Below, piece by piece: positions 12,740 to 24,771 of a DNA stretch of 64,000 nt. Numbering within the stretch: the first letter of the stretch is position 1; each line of letters opens with the position of its first letter. Where the stretch lies: NCBI GenBank assembly GCA_004369045.1, contig ML213514.1, positions 356,596 through 420,595 of the forward strand, in the 5' to 3' direction. Under the pieces are notes generated by a model. It saw only the letters and a list, made by a program, of their open reading frames with translations. It searched no databases and was not told where the DNA came from. The position numbers and the translations under genes are program-made. This DNA comes from Heliocybe sulcata. Its lineage: Eukaryota > Basidiomycota > Agaricomycetes > Gloeophyllales > Gloeophyllaceae.

Positions 12740-13445
12740 ATGTCGCAGGACAAGCAAGGCACGAATATCCGTATAAGCTGGGCAGCAGGCACTTCCGCCC
12801 CAGCCGCAACCCCCATCCAGAACTCTGCGGTCGTCAGCCCAAGCACCGCGAACTCCGAGCTTCATGATCCTTTTGCGGACCACACTCCTGTCGGAGAGGA
12901 TTTACGTACCGATCAACCCACTTCATACGTGCTATCGAAACTGAAGGGTCTGAAGTACGATCCAAACCTCGTGCTCGTCAACTCAGGAAGCGTAGCGCGA
13001 GACCACCTGGCCAATGAGCGAACGGTGCTGGCGTATGTGCGGACCAGCTTAGCGTTAGCCTCTATGGGCGTTGGTGCGCCTAACCTTGCCTTGCCATTCA
13101 CAAATCAGTAATGCCGGGATCCCCCTTCACGCAGCTCTCGTCCAATTTCTTAGCGTAACCGAGCATAACATCCTCGTACGCAGATTTGCCCGCCCACTGG
13201 GAGCAATCGGGATCCTGCTAGGTCTATTCACTCTTGTTATCGGTGCGCTTAGAGTGATTATTCCTTCCAACTCGTTCAAGTTGACGTGAACGCTATCGTA
13301 AGGCGTTGCCCGCTATTTTATGGCTCAGAAGGCGTTAACGCAAGGCGTGTTCCCCGTGGCTCGGGCGAGTCTGTTTATTGTGGGCCTGACGCTAGCGCTA
13401 CTAGTCTCCGTCATTTTCAGCATCCTGGTCGCCGTTCGGAGATAA
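12740..13445 (+). CDS. DUF202-domain integral membrane protein
   Basis: Three exons (12740-13073, 13135-13242, 13303-13445) join to 194 residues. The first 90 residues are polar and probably cytosolic. Then comes the DUF202 signature ARDHLANERTVLAYVRTSLA, a first helix finished across intron 1 (MGV-ALVQF), a second helix (LGAIGILLGLFTLVIG) and a third (LFIVGLTLALLVSVIFSILV) just before the end. Between helices 2 and 3, RYFMAQKALTQGVFPVARA is typical of fungal members. DUF202 is the three-helix module also found at the C-terminus of vacuolar transporter chaperone (VTC) subunits. This stand-alone form has no SPX or polyphosphate polymerase part, and its function is not established. Confidence 0.88.
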
Positions 13446-13884
13446 GGATAGGTATGCTAAAGTCTTCGGAGCCTTCTGTATTTAATGTATTGATTGCTTC
13501 CTGTTAGTACACTTGATAATCCAGGTCCGGAATACCTCTAGGAGAACCAACACATGCCCATGCCTGCACTGACCGGAAACGTCTCAACCAAAGCCCACAT
13601 GCTTGAGTGTGGTGTCACCCAGGAGCACGCACGAGCGACTGAATAGGGGTCATTGATATCATATATCAAGCTCAGAGCCTGATCCTGGTTGCCGCTCGGA
13701 CATGGATACATCGAGCAGTAGCAGCGTTCTTGGTCCCTTGGCTAAGCTGCAGATTCGTGTATTGCATCATGTACAGCAAAGACATTGGACCACGTGATAG
13801 CTACGGCAACAGCAAGAACGGCGCAAGAAGATCATAGAAATACATCAAGCTTGAATCCCGCTCCGAGCGAGATCCTCCGTTCCT
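13446..13884. other. Convergent intergenic region
   Basis: This is the 3' flank of the DUF202 gene and of the leftward proline-rich gene. I see no gene here. Confidence 0.5.
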
Positions 13885-14781
13885 TCACAAGGACTCCACC
13901 AATAAATCATAGCCCGCCCTCGTTCTCGTCGCTTCGTCAGCCCTGTTCATCAACGTCACTCTGAGCTTCCTCCTCTCAAACGCACTCCCATTCCAAACAT
14001 CTAGGAGGCCCTTTACTTCCTCGACAGGTGTCTTCCCAAACGTCGCATCATACTGCCGACCAACTCCTCCAGCTCTTAAGAGGAGAGGTCCCGTAGTCCC
14101 TCTATATGGAGCCACGGCACTGATGCCTTTCTCAGCGAGATGGGCGGTTGACCGGACGTCTGCGAGAAAGCGCCCCCAGTCTTCCTCGGTAATACCGTGC
14201 TTAGTGAGCAATTCGGGCGGGTACAGCGGCTTGAATCCGTCCGTTATCCGGCTGGAATTGGAAGGAATGCGGAAAGGGGCGAACGAGCGAGAGCGGATGC
14301 GGACCGGTGTGGGAGTAGAAAAGCATGAGGGCGGTGGATCGAGTGGACGGTGCATAGGAGGGGTAGGCGGTAGACTTATCGTAGCAAACGCTACATCGGG
14401 GTTCTCAGGAAATACAGTAGGTGCGTTCTTTGAGTAAGGAGGGGGAGCCTCGGTGGGAGGCAGCTCGTCGAAGGGGTCTGCAGGTGGTTGACCAAGAGGA
14501 GGTGCGTACTGTGTTCGGTGTTGCTCTGCATTCCCGGGCGGAGAACCTGGAGGAAGCGGGTATTGCGCCTGCTCCTTGATAGGATCTTGTCCATCCGCTG
14601 CGTGTACAGGAGGAGGCCCTGAAAGGGGAGCATAGCTCGCCTGCCCTTCGGTAGGGTCGTGTCCGTCTGTTGGGTTTCCAGGCGGAGGCCCAGAAGGAGG
14701 CGCGTACTGGGTTTGTGGATGCCGGAAGGGATTGTGGCTCGCAGTCGGCGATGCGTGTTGAGTGTGTGCGTCGTCTGTCAT
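13885..14781 (-). CDS. Proline-rich protein with conserved C-terminal domain, unknown function
   Basis: This is an intronless frame of 298 residues from MTDDAHTQ. An in-frame extension to 14901 is possible, but the downstream ATG gives a cleaner start. The N-terminal half is disordered and carries four imperfect copies of a Q/S-Y-x-P-P/L-x-G-x-P-P unit separated by about 20-25 residues, then PPPYSKN. The C-terminal third is ordered: GFKPLYPPELLTKHGITEED, then an EDWGRFLADV segment, and a run ending in TRTRAGYDLLVESL. I do not recognise a named domain. The layout (Pro-rich repeat plus compact C-terminal domain) is common in basidiomycete-specific proteins. No signal peptide or membrane segment is evident. 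Confidence 0.7.
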   Translation of the reverse strand: MTDDAHTQHASPTASHNPFRHPQTQYAPPSGPPPGNPTDGHDPTEGQASYAPLSGPPPVHAADGQDPIKEQAQYPLPPGSPPGNAEQHRTQYAPPLGQPPADPFDELPPTEAPPPYSKNAPTVFPENPDVAFATISLPPTPPMHRPLDPPPSCFSTPTPVRIRSRSFAPFRIPSNSSRITDGFKPLYPPELLTKHGITEEDWGRFLADVRSTAHLAEKGISAVAPYRGTTGPLLLRAGGVGRQYDATFGKTPVEEVKGLLDVWNGSAFERRKLRVTLMNRADEATRTRAGYDLLVESL

Positions 14782-15067
14782 GGTGGAGGTCGGTAGTGAA
14801 GAGAGGGCGATTTTGCGGTAACTCCTTAGGCCTGAGGAGCTTCTGAGGTCATCGACCGGATCGCGATCTGTCATGTGGTGGCAGTGCGCTGTCACAGCCA
14901 CGCTGGTGTTCGTCTTGTGGCGTCAAACTTGAAGGGAATGCAAGGACAATGGCTAGAATTCCTTACTATACGCCTATCTGAGGGTGCAGCGATTCTGCAA
15001 CATAACTAATTCAAAAGAACAAGAAGAGAACAGAAACTATCATACACGCGTGCAAGTCCATATCACC

Positions 15068-18000
15068 TCACTTGCTCTGGAAGTCATCCAGCACCCAAGA
15101 ACCCTCCATCGACGGAGTCTTCCCCTTCTCCTTCTCAGGCCGGACATCAGCCGACAACGAGCTCTTCGGCTTGATACCCGGCAGCGGACCCCAGTCAAAC
15201 GAGACTGGACCGGACGTGCTGGGCACCTTGGCTGGACTTGGACTCTTCTTTAGCTGGGCTGACTTCATGTGCCACTTGGTCGACTTCTGCCGCCCTCCAT
15301 GTGACGACCACCCTTCAGCGTTATCCAGCGGAGGAAGCTTGAACTCAGGGAGATCGATAGGCTCCGATTTCACTGGGGGCAAAGGACCAAGGTCGAAGAA
15401 ATCAGGCTCGGCTTTGGGAGCAACGGGTGTCGCAGGAGCAAATGTGGGAGCTAACGCCACAGGTGTCCCTGGAGCAGGTAAAGTGAGGAAGCTCGTACTA
15501 GCGGCGGGTTGTTCTTTCTTGACCGGCCCAATAAGACGCTGTAAAGTCGGAGCAGCAACCTCCAGAGCTTGCTTGTTGAGGAGGGGCTCCTTCCTCGCAG
15601 CTAACAGGGCACGCTTGAGTCTCTGCGCGGACCGCTCAGCGTTCAGAGCAGCAGCGGTTGTCACGGCCACATCCGGAGTGACCTCCCTCTGGTGGGAGAC
15701 GTCGCTGGGCAGCCTCCTGGCCCGTACCTTCTTCTCCAACCTCAATTGTGCTATTCGGTCTGCGATATCTGCGATGTCTGCAGCCTCTTGATCCAGCGCG
15801 TCGTCAATATTATCATACGTTCTGTGGATGGCCTCCAGTGGTGGGTGCCTTGGACCATCGTAAGAACATGGCACAGATGTCACAACCAGCGACATACCTG
15901 AAGGCCGCCTTGCCCGTCTTATACTCCTTCATGCGCTTCTTGGCAGTCCTGATATGGTCCTCGAGTGTTTCCACTCGATCGCGGGCGGCCTGTTACCATA
16001 TAATCAGGCATTGGTCAACAACGCATCTAGCATAACTGCTAACCTTGATATTCCTTCGCAACTGGCTTTGGGTTTCGGCGTACTCGGGACCCAGGGATCT
16101 GATCCTCACCGCCTTCGCGAACTCTGGATCTTTACTTGCTTTACTGAAACGGACGATTTCCTCCCGCTTAGTGGTCGCTGTTGCCCGTTAACGAAAGATA
16201 CCGGGTAACCAACAGGAGAGGTTACTGACCTTTGAGCAAACCACCTTCCAACTCTCGGATCGCCTGATTATAGGACTTCTTCCTTGCCTTCAACTCCACA
16301 ACCTCAGACTCGACAGCTACGAACTTCTCGTTCAGGCGGCCAATATCGTCAAAAACTATTGCCCCGGGCTTCATGCTGACAGGTGCCTTCAGCGCAGCAG
16401 TCTCTTGCCTCACGGTCTCCGAGTACTTGCGCAGCTGCAAACGAAGTCAGCATTTTAGCACCGGGCATAGAACATTCGGGTTTACCTCTACGATTTCCCT
16501 AGCCATCATGGCAAACAGGCGCGCATATTCAGCCTGCATCTCGTTCTCGAAGGTAGGCGCTTTAGGCGCTGGCGTGGTCGGCGTCGTAGGGCTGGGAACC
16601 GGGGGTGTCGTCGGCTTGCTGGCACCAAAGAGGCCCCCCGCTGCAGTGGCAGGCGGAGGAGTCGCAGGCTTCGAAGAGGACGGGGTAGAGAACAGGGGAC
16701 CAGGAGGAAGATTCAGGAACCCAGGCGTCGGCGGAGGTAGCGCAGGTTTGGGAGTCAAGAAACCTGCAGCTACAGTAGGGGCAGGAGCAGGAGGCCCAAA
16801 TATATTTGACAAGGCAGACGCTTTCGGGTGGGACCCTACGCCCTCCGACGCAGGCGACTCTGCAGGCGATTGTTTGGCGCCGAATATGGGCGCCGGGATC
16901 TTCGGCGCATTGCCTACCTCCTCGTCTGGCGTAGCAGCAGCGCGGGCCAAGGGTGAACTACGAGCCGGCCTCGTCGACGGCTTCCCGATACCCAACGAGA
17001 ATGGGGTGGAAGGAGTAGCCGGAGTAACAGGTGCAGGTGCAGCGAAATGCGGGGGAGGGTCTTTGCCCACATGACTAGGTGTCTTGAACAATGAGGGCAT
17101 CTGATCCTTGGACGGTGTAGCAGGGCTCTCAGGAGGGGGCGACGACTTGATGGCAGGGGCTGCTGCTTTTGGAGTGGCGGATGGAGACCTGACCGCCGGC
17201 GTCGGTGTCGAAGGTTGAACAGGAGTGCTTGTCCTTGGCACAGGATCTCCATCCTCCTCCTCCTCCTCTTCTTCTTCCTCTTCACCCTTCTCGTCACCCT
17301 CCTCTTCTTCACCTTCCTCGTCCGCTGCGCCCTCGCTCGGCACTTCTTCACCCTCGCCTTCCTCGAAGTCTTCGGAGAGAAACGACACTGCGTCGTCGTC
17401 TGCATCAGATTCAGGTTCAGGTGACCTTGGCGTCTCCTCTTCAACAGCGCGTGCAACATCTACAAAGGATGAATCTCTGGAAGTACTACTGAGGGAAAGA
17501 GAACCCAAGGATGGCTCTTTTGTCAGATCAGATAGTTTGAGAGGCTCCTGATTCCCAGACGTGTCGGCACTCTCCGTGAGTGGAGGCGTCTTAGGGCCCT
17601 CATCGGGCGATGTCGGTGTGCTCTTCTGGGGTGTACCAAAGACAGAAACCGGCTTGGGCGCCGGAGAGTCTTCTTTCCCTTCACGAAGAAGAGCGCTAAA
17701 GGGCTTGGCGGCGCCAGCAAAAGCTCCGAATCCACCAGAACCGCCGCTGAATGCACTGAAGGCACCGGTGGATGCCACGATAGGAGTCGTAGGCGCCGCG
17801 GGCTTGGGCGTACTTACCGGTGTAGCCGCACTACCGAAGGTTGACTGCCCAAATACCGACTTCCCTGCACCCAATGGTGATGGCGCACCGAATGCTGGAG
17901 AAGGTTTCGCCGGTGTAGAAGGAGTAGCCAAACCTGGCTGAGATAGAGCGGTGAAGCCTTCAACAGGTTTTTTTGGTTGCATAAATGGAGAGTCCGAAGT

Positions 18001-20748
18001 GGCGGCCAGGCCAAATCCTTGCCCAGGCTTAATGAACGAAGAAGGTGTGGCCTTCAACCCGCCGAAGGCACCCCCACTAGGTGCAGGTTTCGATGGCGAA
18101 GCCAAGTCCTTCTCCGTCATATGAGGAGATGATGGCGGGCTAGCGAGTACTGAGCTTGCAGGCGGTGTAGCAGGCTTCTCCGGTAGCTGCAGGGTATTTT
18201 CAGATTGATTCTGCAATGGGTTGCCGAACACCGAAGTGGCCCCTGTACTAGATGAGCCAAAGGCAGAGGTCGCCGTCGACCCCGCTGATCCAGCGCTGCC
18301 AAATACACTAGTTGTCGTTGATGGAGAATCGCTCTGTTTCAGAGCTGGGCTGAACGAGCCCGTCCCGCGCCCCGCAAACGCCGCGAATCCGGCTCCAGTA
18401 CTGCCTGAGCCAAAAGCATTATTATTTGATGGCGTTGTGGCAGGCGCATTCCCAAAGCTCGAGGGCTGTCCAAACCCACTCTGTCCAAACGCAGATGCTG
18501 GCTTGGTCGCAAAACCAGAGCTCCCAAAAGCCGACGAAGGCTTCGCAGTCTCCGTAGAGGCGGAAGGTGCGGATGCACTGGATTGCGACCCCACATTCGA
18601 GAACGCACCGAACCCAGAAGCAGGCTTGATAGCGTCTGACGAAGACGCCGACGGTGTCGACAAGAACGAGGATGTGCCTTGCGAGAAAGCACCGAAACCT
18701 GATGTAGACGACTTCAATCCACTGAATGCACCGCCTGCCGACGAGAAGGCCGAAGACTGATCGTTATTCGTCGAAGGCTGGCCGAAGGTCCCAAATATCG
18801 ACGGTTTCTTCTCCTCGGTTCCTTTCGGCGTCGACGACGTTCCGCCCAATGACAGACCGCCCAAAGCATCATCCGCTTCCGAGGTTACTGACATATCATT
18901 AGACGGCGTCGCCTCGATGGCTGGAGCAGAAGGGGTTGGTGCGGACCCTGCTCCAAAGCCGAACCCTGTCTGCCCAAAGCTTGAGGTCTGGCCAAATGCT
19001 GATGGTTTGTTGTTCGCAAAACCAGCAAATCCTGAGGGCTGCCCAAACGCAGGCTGAGTGGAAGACTGGCCAAAGGCGGACTGTGCTGGAGGAGCTTGCC
19101 CGAAGCCCGTGACAGTAGGCGTATTCGGCTGGGTAGCGGAGCCCATAGTGATGGATACGTCCCTTGTCTGCAGCGCCGGAGCAGAGATGCTCGAACTCGA
19201 AGGAGTGGCTGAGATAGCGCCCGAAGATAGCATCCCAGAATATGCTGGTGCTCCCGCATTGACTAAGAACCACGCCTGCATCGTGCCATCATTACAATAC
19301 ACGTACACGATGGGTGGCGGCGGCACCTCGAACGCCTCCCCGCTCGGGCTTGTGGAATGGAACGCGTCCGTGTTCGTCGTGTCAAGTTCCAGCCCGACCA
19401 TAACCGTCTCATTCAGATCCTGGTCCAATGGCATTGTCGCTGTCGCGTTCTCATCCATAGTCAGATTATACCACCTTTCTTGTGCCGGGCTTAATGGATC
19501 AGACATGCATGCGATGACCCCGACGTCAGAGGACCCGCTGTCGCCCATGACCATGAGGAACTTGGTCGGTTCCCAGTTCCTTAGTACGAGCATGAAGGTG
19601 CTAGGTGGCCGATTGCCGGGGAAGGGGTAGCATGGCGTCGCAAGCTTGGTAGTTGTGAGACTGTTCGATTTCGTGTCCATCGAGACGATGTAGTGGCTCT
19701 GTTCTGTATCCGTAGGGAGACGTGCGCCAGGGGGAGCGTAAACGACGTGGAAGGCGGGATTAGTGAGCCAAGCGGCGTGGAACACGCTTGGTTGTCTCGA
19801 CGCGGGCGCCTTGGGGATTTTAGACTTGACTTGCGCTGTCGAGGTGGGGCTGAATGTGAGAATGTCACCGTTCTCGAGGCCTACAGCTATCTGCTTTCCC
19901 TTGGGGGACCAAGACACTGAAGACTGTCAGTCATGCAGACTTGCGGGAATTGCGATATGCACGTACGAGCCGTCGGCGTCGTCTCAGGCGTCCCAAGCCA
20001 TTTCCACCCGCCTGCACTCTGCAGCTTAACGACGTCCAGGATGTCCACCAGTTGACTCTCAGACTTGTCATCTGGTGCCCTTAATACCGCGACCAGTTCC
20101 GCAATATCACCCGGGTTGGCCACGATCTGTCGTACTGGCGTAGGCACTGTCGGGGCGAATTGGTGGATCGGAGTGACCTGATCATTGCCTTCGGTGAAAA
20201 GTTGCGCAGTATCAAACACTAAGACAGGCCCGCCGAGAAGGGACAAAGCCAGCCGGCTGTCGTTCGCGGCGAGGACCATGAAGTCCGGGTGGGCAGATGA
20301 GAGGGATAGCGTGCGCTTGGGACTCAGGCTGATCTCATTATCTTCGTTGTGCTCCGAAGACGCGAAGGCAGCGCGTAGGTCGGACAGAGGCGAGAAGATG
20401 ATTTCTGGGACGTGTCAGCTTATAGTCGGGGACTCGTTGGCAATGCACGTACGATGTTCGCCACTCGACGTTCGAGTAACAGCACCGAACCACCCTTTAG
20501 AGTTCGCGACTACCAGAAGTTGAGCCTTCCCCGGTAGTGGTTTGAGATCGTGACCTCCCGGCGAGAGTCTAACACGAGCTCTCTTGTTCAGCAACCGAAA
20601 AGATAGAAACTGCGAGCCACAAGGGCGTTTAGCATTCCCTCCTAAGCAACAGCTCCATACTCACGTTCGATGCATCCTTCTCGGTGCTCTCGTTCTCGAG
20701 TGTTGTGACCCCCGGCTTGGGTTGTGGCCGAATTGGCCACACGTTCAT
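15068..20748 (-). CDS. NUP159: FG-repeat nucleoporin Nup159/Nup214
   Basis: The protein starts MNVWPIRPQPKPG at 20748. Exons down to about 19400 encode an N-terminal beta-propeller, including VSWSPKGKQIAVGLENGDIL and VLVFDTAQLF. Next comes a long FG domain in a single exon (16447-19917) with SAFGQ, GFG, SVFGN and FGSS repeats, then a strongly acidic, glutamate-rich stretch (about 17250-17420). A Pro-rich linker follows. The C-terminus is coiled coil from EIVEVNP through the 16222-16440 exon (YSETVRQETAAL, VESEVVELKARKKSYNQ) to 15068-15895, ending WVLDDFQSK. The order propeller-FG-coiled coil is that of the cytoplasmic nucleoporin that recruits Dbp5/DDX19 to remodel exported mRNPs. Total length is roughly 1,800 residues, in the family range. 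It is the longest gene in the window. Confidence 0.9.
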
Positions 20749-20999
20749 CTTCAGGTGTAAAACAGCGTGCAAAGACGCGTCCGCGCTTGCTCACTAGACG
20801 CGACTGCAAGAATCAAGAAGCTCTCTAATGGATACTAGATGCTGTCCGCGCGCTGCGTAGCTGCAAGACTGTGCAGAAACAGAATCAAACACGACCAAGA
20901 ATATGAAATGACAGAATTAGGAATGAACGAGCACAGCAAGCTCGGAAGCGCAGCGGCAATGATCGGCCCGGCCACGACATGCACTTGCCTCCGTCCACC

Positions 21000-21945
21000 A
21001 TGTCCGACCCGTACCTCGCACACATCCTCGCCCAGACGAAGCAGAATATTGAATTTCTTGTCTCAAAAAACGTTATTCCGAAGACGGACGGAGACGTACT
21101 GCTAGCTAAATTGCCCTCAGCGAGTGATGCCTCCATCCTGCTGCTGTCCAACCGCACCCAGGACCTCGTTGTATCGGGAGGATTAGCGCCCAGCCCAGCC
21201 CCTCCTGCGCCTCGTCGAAATGTGCCTCCTCCGCCCGCGAGGACCACGCGTGCCAAAGCATTGTGGGATTATAATGAGAATGGCGAGGTATGTCTCATTG
21301 CTATGGTCCTCGTGGAGACATTTATGTATCATCTCAGACGCCCGACGACTTGCCATTCCGCGCCGGAGATATCATCGAAATTATCTCGGAGACCAACCCT
21401 GACTGGTGGACTGGGAGATTCAATGGAAGGCAGGGGCTATTCCCTGCCAACTACGTAGAAAAGCTCGACTCCACTAGCTCCCCGGCGTCGCCTCCCTTCC
21501 CATCCAGATCGCCATATCCCCAGGAGCCAAAGGGCTACTCCTCTAGCCCAGGTCCAGGGTATCAAGCCTCCTACCCACCTCCGGGACCCCCGGCTGGTGG
21601 TTATTATGCTCCGCCGCCAGCTCCCTACAACCCGTATATGGGACCGCCCATGCAGCCCAATCCGCCTGCACCCATCGTTCAAGCACAACAGGAGCCACCA
21701 CAACCTGCTGCGAAGCCTAGTAGGTTTGGAGGTTTGGGCCAGACCGTACGTCCCCTCTTTTGACCCGCGATAAACACGTTGACTGAGCACCGCGATTCAC
21801 AGCTTGCGACCTCAGCTGTTGGGGGCCTCGGATTTGGTGCCGGTGCGTTCTGTCCACGTACACTAATGCATGATTTTCCAAGCTGACGCGACTTCGATTG
21901 GCAGGCTCTGCAATTGGCGGTGACCTTATACATTCCATCTTCTAA
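21000..21945 (+). CDS. SH3-domain cortical actin regulator, Lsb1/Pin3-like (copy A)
   Basis: I start at MSDPYLAHILAQTKQNIEFL because its paralogue at 31.4 kb starts at the equivalent residue; the upstream in-frame ATG at 20979 is less likely. An N-terminal helical region is followed by one SH3 domain split by an intron: AKALWDYNENGE, then DLPFRAGDIIEIISETNPDW, WTGRFNGRQGLFPANYVEKL. A Pro/Tyr/Gly-rich linker follows (PPPGPPAGGYYAPPPAPY), then a Gly-rich tail LATSAVGGLGFGAGSAIGGD ending in HSIF-stop at 21945, spread over two further introns. The layout matches yeast Lsb1/Lsb2(Pin3), which bind Las17/WASP and dampen actin nucleation at endocytic sites. Confidence 0.87.
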
Positions 21946-22413
21946 ACATTGTATGCCAGGACTTGTATTATAGTATCTTAGACTTTATGTGTGTCTCTGC
22001 ATCGGACAACACTATAATACCAACCACAGCTATATTTCATCTGCACGACCGAATGTCGATTCTCGAGTGAGATCGCTTGAATTCGGCGGTATGCGAAACC
22101 AGTGTGGAGTGGAGACGCATCATCCCCAATCGCAGGCGCCGCTCACAGTACTGCGGGTGCACTGGCTGTTTCATCCTCACCGCCTCTCGCGCTGCGCTCT
22201 GCACGACAGACACAAAATACTGTATAAACATTCCCATCCACCACCCGTCCATAATCTTGTACCCTATTAACCGACTTCATCGTCTCTTCGGCGTAACTGG
22301 TTGCTGCTCAGTGCCTCGATACCCGCCTCGAGACACTTCATTCCTCTTACGCTTCATTTCGGCCTTTGCACCCGTTCGACTTCTAGAAAGCTCTTCGAAG
22401 CGTCGCAGCAGCC
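21946..22413. other. Intergenic region, no gene seen
   Basis: This holds the 3' flank of SH3 copy A and the promoter of the MARVEL-like gene. The C/T-rich stretch at about 22350-22400 just before the next ATG is typical of a fungal 5' leader. Confidence 0.45.
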
Positions 22414-23960
22414 ATGTCGTTCATGGACCGCATTTCAGATGCGGCGAGCAAAGTCATGCCCTCTAAGAGACCCGGTCCAACGCGGATATCGAGTGGGATA
22501 GGAAGTGGGAACGGAATGGCATCGTTTGAAGATGATGTGCGTATACTCTCTTCATCCTTCTATTTGTCTTCCTCTTTCGAAGGATATGTGTTTTCATTTC
22601 TTCCCTTTCCATTCTGCGCGAATGCGCAGGTGCTCCGGGTGTATTGGGCCGTCCGCATTTACGTAAACAAGTTCAACTTCTCCACCTTCGCCTGTCCCCC
22701 CTGTTTATGTCTTCGGACGGATATCTCGCTATTTTGCTTTTCCTACCAGTACTATGGACATTATGGATTTGGGTCATCCCTTCTCCCTTCCAGTCACCCT
22801 CGAACATTGCACTCATGACATCTCCAACAGATGATCGTCTCCAAGCCCACAATTATATTCCACGCTTCCCAAGCATTCTTCAACTTCCTGGCGATGGCTT
22901 GCTTCGCGAGTGTGGCGGCCTTCCAGGCGCGGTTTCATGTTGGCCCTTGTACGTGTTTTTTTACCTCGAACGCGTCCCGAACGCTCGGCTGATGACTGTT
23001 CAATGATCAGCTGGACTCTCGGGCTTCGCGTTGTTTGTGTCCGTAGCGGGAATATTCCTTTCGATGTTCATGCTCCTTGTGCCTGTGATCTACGAGAAGT
23101 ACGATAAACTTACGCGGCTGGCACGGGCGCTGAAGGAGGTACGAGTGGGATTCATCCTCTCCGGAGCTGGGACGGCCGTGAGCTTGCTCATTGCGTGAGT
23201 ATCACTATCTTGTTGCGTTTGTGTACCCAATCAACTCAAGCCGGGTTGTAGCTTCATTGTTACCATCTCTGCGTGGACAGAACCCGGTTGCAAGGACCCA
23301 AAGAATGATCCAAATGCGAAGAATGGCGGCGACGATTTCACAAATGGCTTGCCTGGATGGTGCAGTACGAAGAAAGCAGGCGCGATATTCTTCTGGTTAG
23401 CCTTCGGTGAGGCCTCTCCCCAGTTCCTTATTTCCTGAATATTTATCGCGCCCGACATAGGCTTCTGGGGGGCCTCACTTGTCCTTACTTTCTTCGACTG
23501 GCGGAGCGGACGGTCGTCGAGGCCCAAAGACCCTCCCTTCCACCCGCCCGCTGAGGACTTCGACTACGAAGATGATGCCGACGCTGACGCGCCAGAGTCG
23601 CAATACCAGATCCCACCCATTCGCCGCATGACCGACGATAACGCTCCCGGCTCGCCCTTCGCAGATGTCAACCGCTATTCCGGTGTCGCCTCGTCTGCGG
23701 CGGCAACCTCCTCTGTCGGTGGGTTCTCCGCGCCCGCAGCTGCGCCCTCCCGGCCGAGCATGGACGCATACGGTGCATTCTCAGATCCACCACCTAGTGG
23801 ATTCGGCGCTGCAGCGCCGGAGGCTAGCCCGCGTATCAGCAGGACGATGCAGTACGCCGACCCGTATGCAGCTGTTCGTGCGTCGATAGCTGGCAGCAAT
23901 AACCCGACTACACCTCCGACATATGATTCTTACTCAGGAGGGTACCAAGGATACCGATAG
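22414..23960 (+). CDS. MARVEL-like four-helix membrane protein
   Basis: It starts MSFMDRISDAASKVMPSKRP. After a first intron, a short exon at about 22630-22692 gives VLRVYWAVRIYVNKFNFSTF, a typical first helix entry. Later exons give FNFLAMACFASVAAFQARFH, GFALFVSVAGIFLSMFMLLV, VGFILSGAGTAVSLLIAFIV and, after two more introns, AIFFWLAFGFWGASLVLTFF. The cytosolic tail is acidic then Ser/Ala/Pro-rich, and ends YSGGYQGYR. Four helices with short loops, a Cys-containing second exoplasmic loop (EPGCKDP...GWCST) and a long C-terminal tail fit the MARVEL-domain family of fungal plasma-membrane and vesicle proteins. Exon borders between 22690 and 22830 are uncertain. Confidence 0.78.
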
Positions 23961-24277
23961 GTCAATTAAGAAGTAACGGACGGACTAGATGTAGCAGTAT
24001 CACGACTTACAATTCTCATTAGTTATTTATGATTCAGATGCTATGGGATGTTTTCTATACCTCTGACGCTTTCAGGCTGTTACAAGCTTGTATGAGTATA
24101 AATATACTATTTTCTTCCCCATGTTTTGGCTATGGTGTTGTCAGGAGATTCACCATCACCAATGAGCCCAGAGTATCCCGTATAGGACTTAGGGTCAACA
24201 GCATGATGAAGATTGCATTGGCATGGGTATTAGTTCTGAATGACATCTTAAGTATTTTCATATAGGAGTTCACAATC
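23961..24277. other. AT-richer spacer
   Basis: This is the 3' flank of the MARVEL-like gene. It has lower GC than the coding flanks, and I see no gene in it. Confidence 0.4.
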
Positions 24278-24771
24278 CTAACCTACCAAGGGGGAAGGCT
24301 TTGATGAAAGGAAGTCGTCTCCGCCAGGGACTGGGGCTGCGCTGCCTTTGCCATCGACTCCTGCTGCCACTGGCCCCACCAAGCCACCCAGATCGATGCT
24401 CGTGAGCGCGGTGCAGCTCGACAAGGCGTTCGTCGACTTCTGGAGCGGCGCGCTGACGGACCCCATCTCTGGGAAGTGGTTGTATTTAGTGGTGTGCCAG
24501 CTGAGGAGCAACATATTGGACTTTAAGACCGTCCAATGTTGATTATTGAGGAGACGCTCATTCACACGCCTGAGCCCGTACCAGTCCCGCAGCGGTGGCC
24601 GTCGTCGCCTAGGCCGAGTACGCAATCGAGAGAGAGTGCGGCGTTTTCGATTGGGAAGGGGGGAAAGAAGATCAGAGCTTGTTCGGGCATAGGGAGAGTG
24701 GGGTGTCTGGGACAAAGAGAGGCAAGGTGGGCAAAGATCTGAGAGACGAACGTGAAGGAAATCAATGCCAT
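24278..24771 (-). CDS. Doubtful small hypothetical protein
   Basis: A reverse-strand frame starts MALISFTFVSQIFAHLASLC and reads to GHRCGTGTGSG. A possible intron (GTGTGA...CTCCTCAG) then joins a second frame, which continues PEMGSVSAPLQKSTNALSSC and LTSIDLGGLVGPVAAGVDGK to a stop near 24278. The second part has protein-like composition and GC use, but I do not recognise a family and the donor is not strong. An open reading frame without function remains a fair alternative. Confidence 0.28.

Noticed and set aside
17250-17420. CCT/CTT-rich tract as a microsatellite or regulatory tract
   Set aside because: It is the coding sequence of the acidic Glu-rich segment of Nup159 read on the other strand.
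16373-19630. Long plus-strand frames antisense to Nup159 (for example 16373-17074, 19058-19630)
   Set aside because: They are shadows of the repetitive FG coding sequence; their Gly/Ala/Pro composition follows from the opposite strand.
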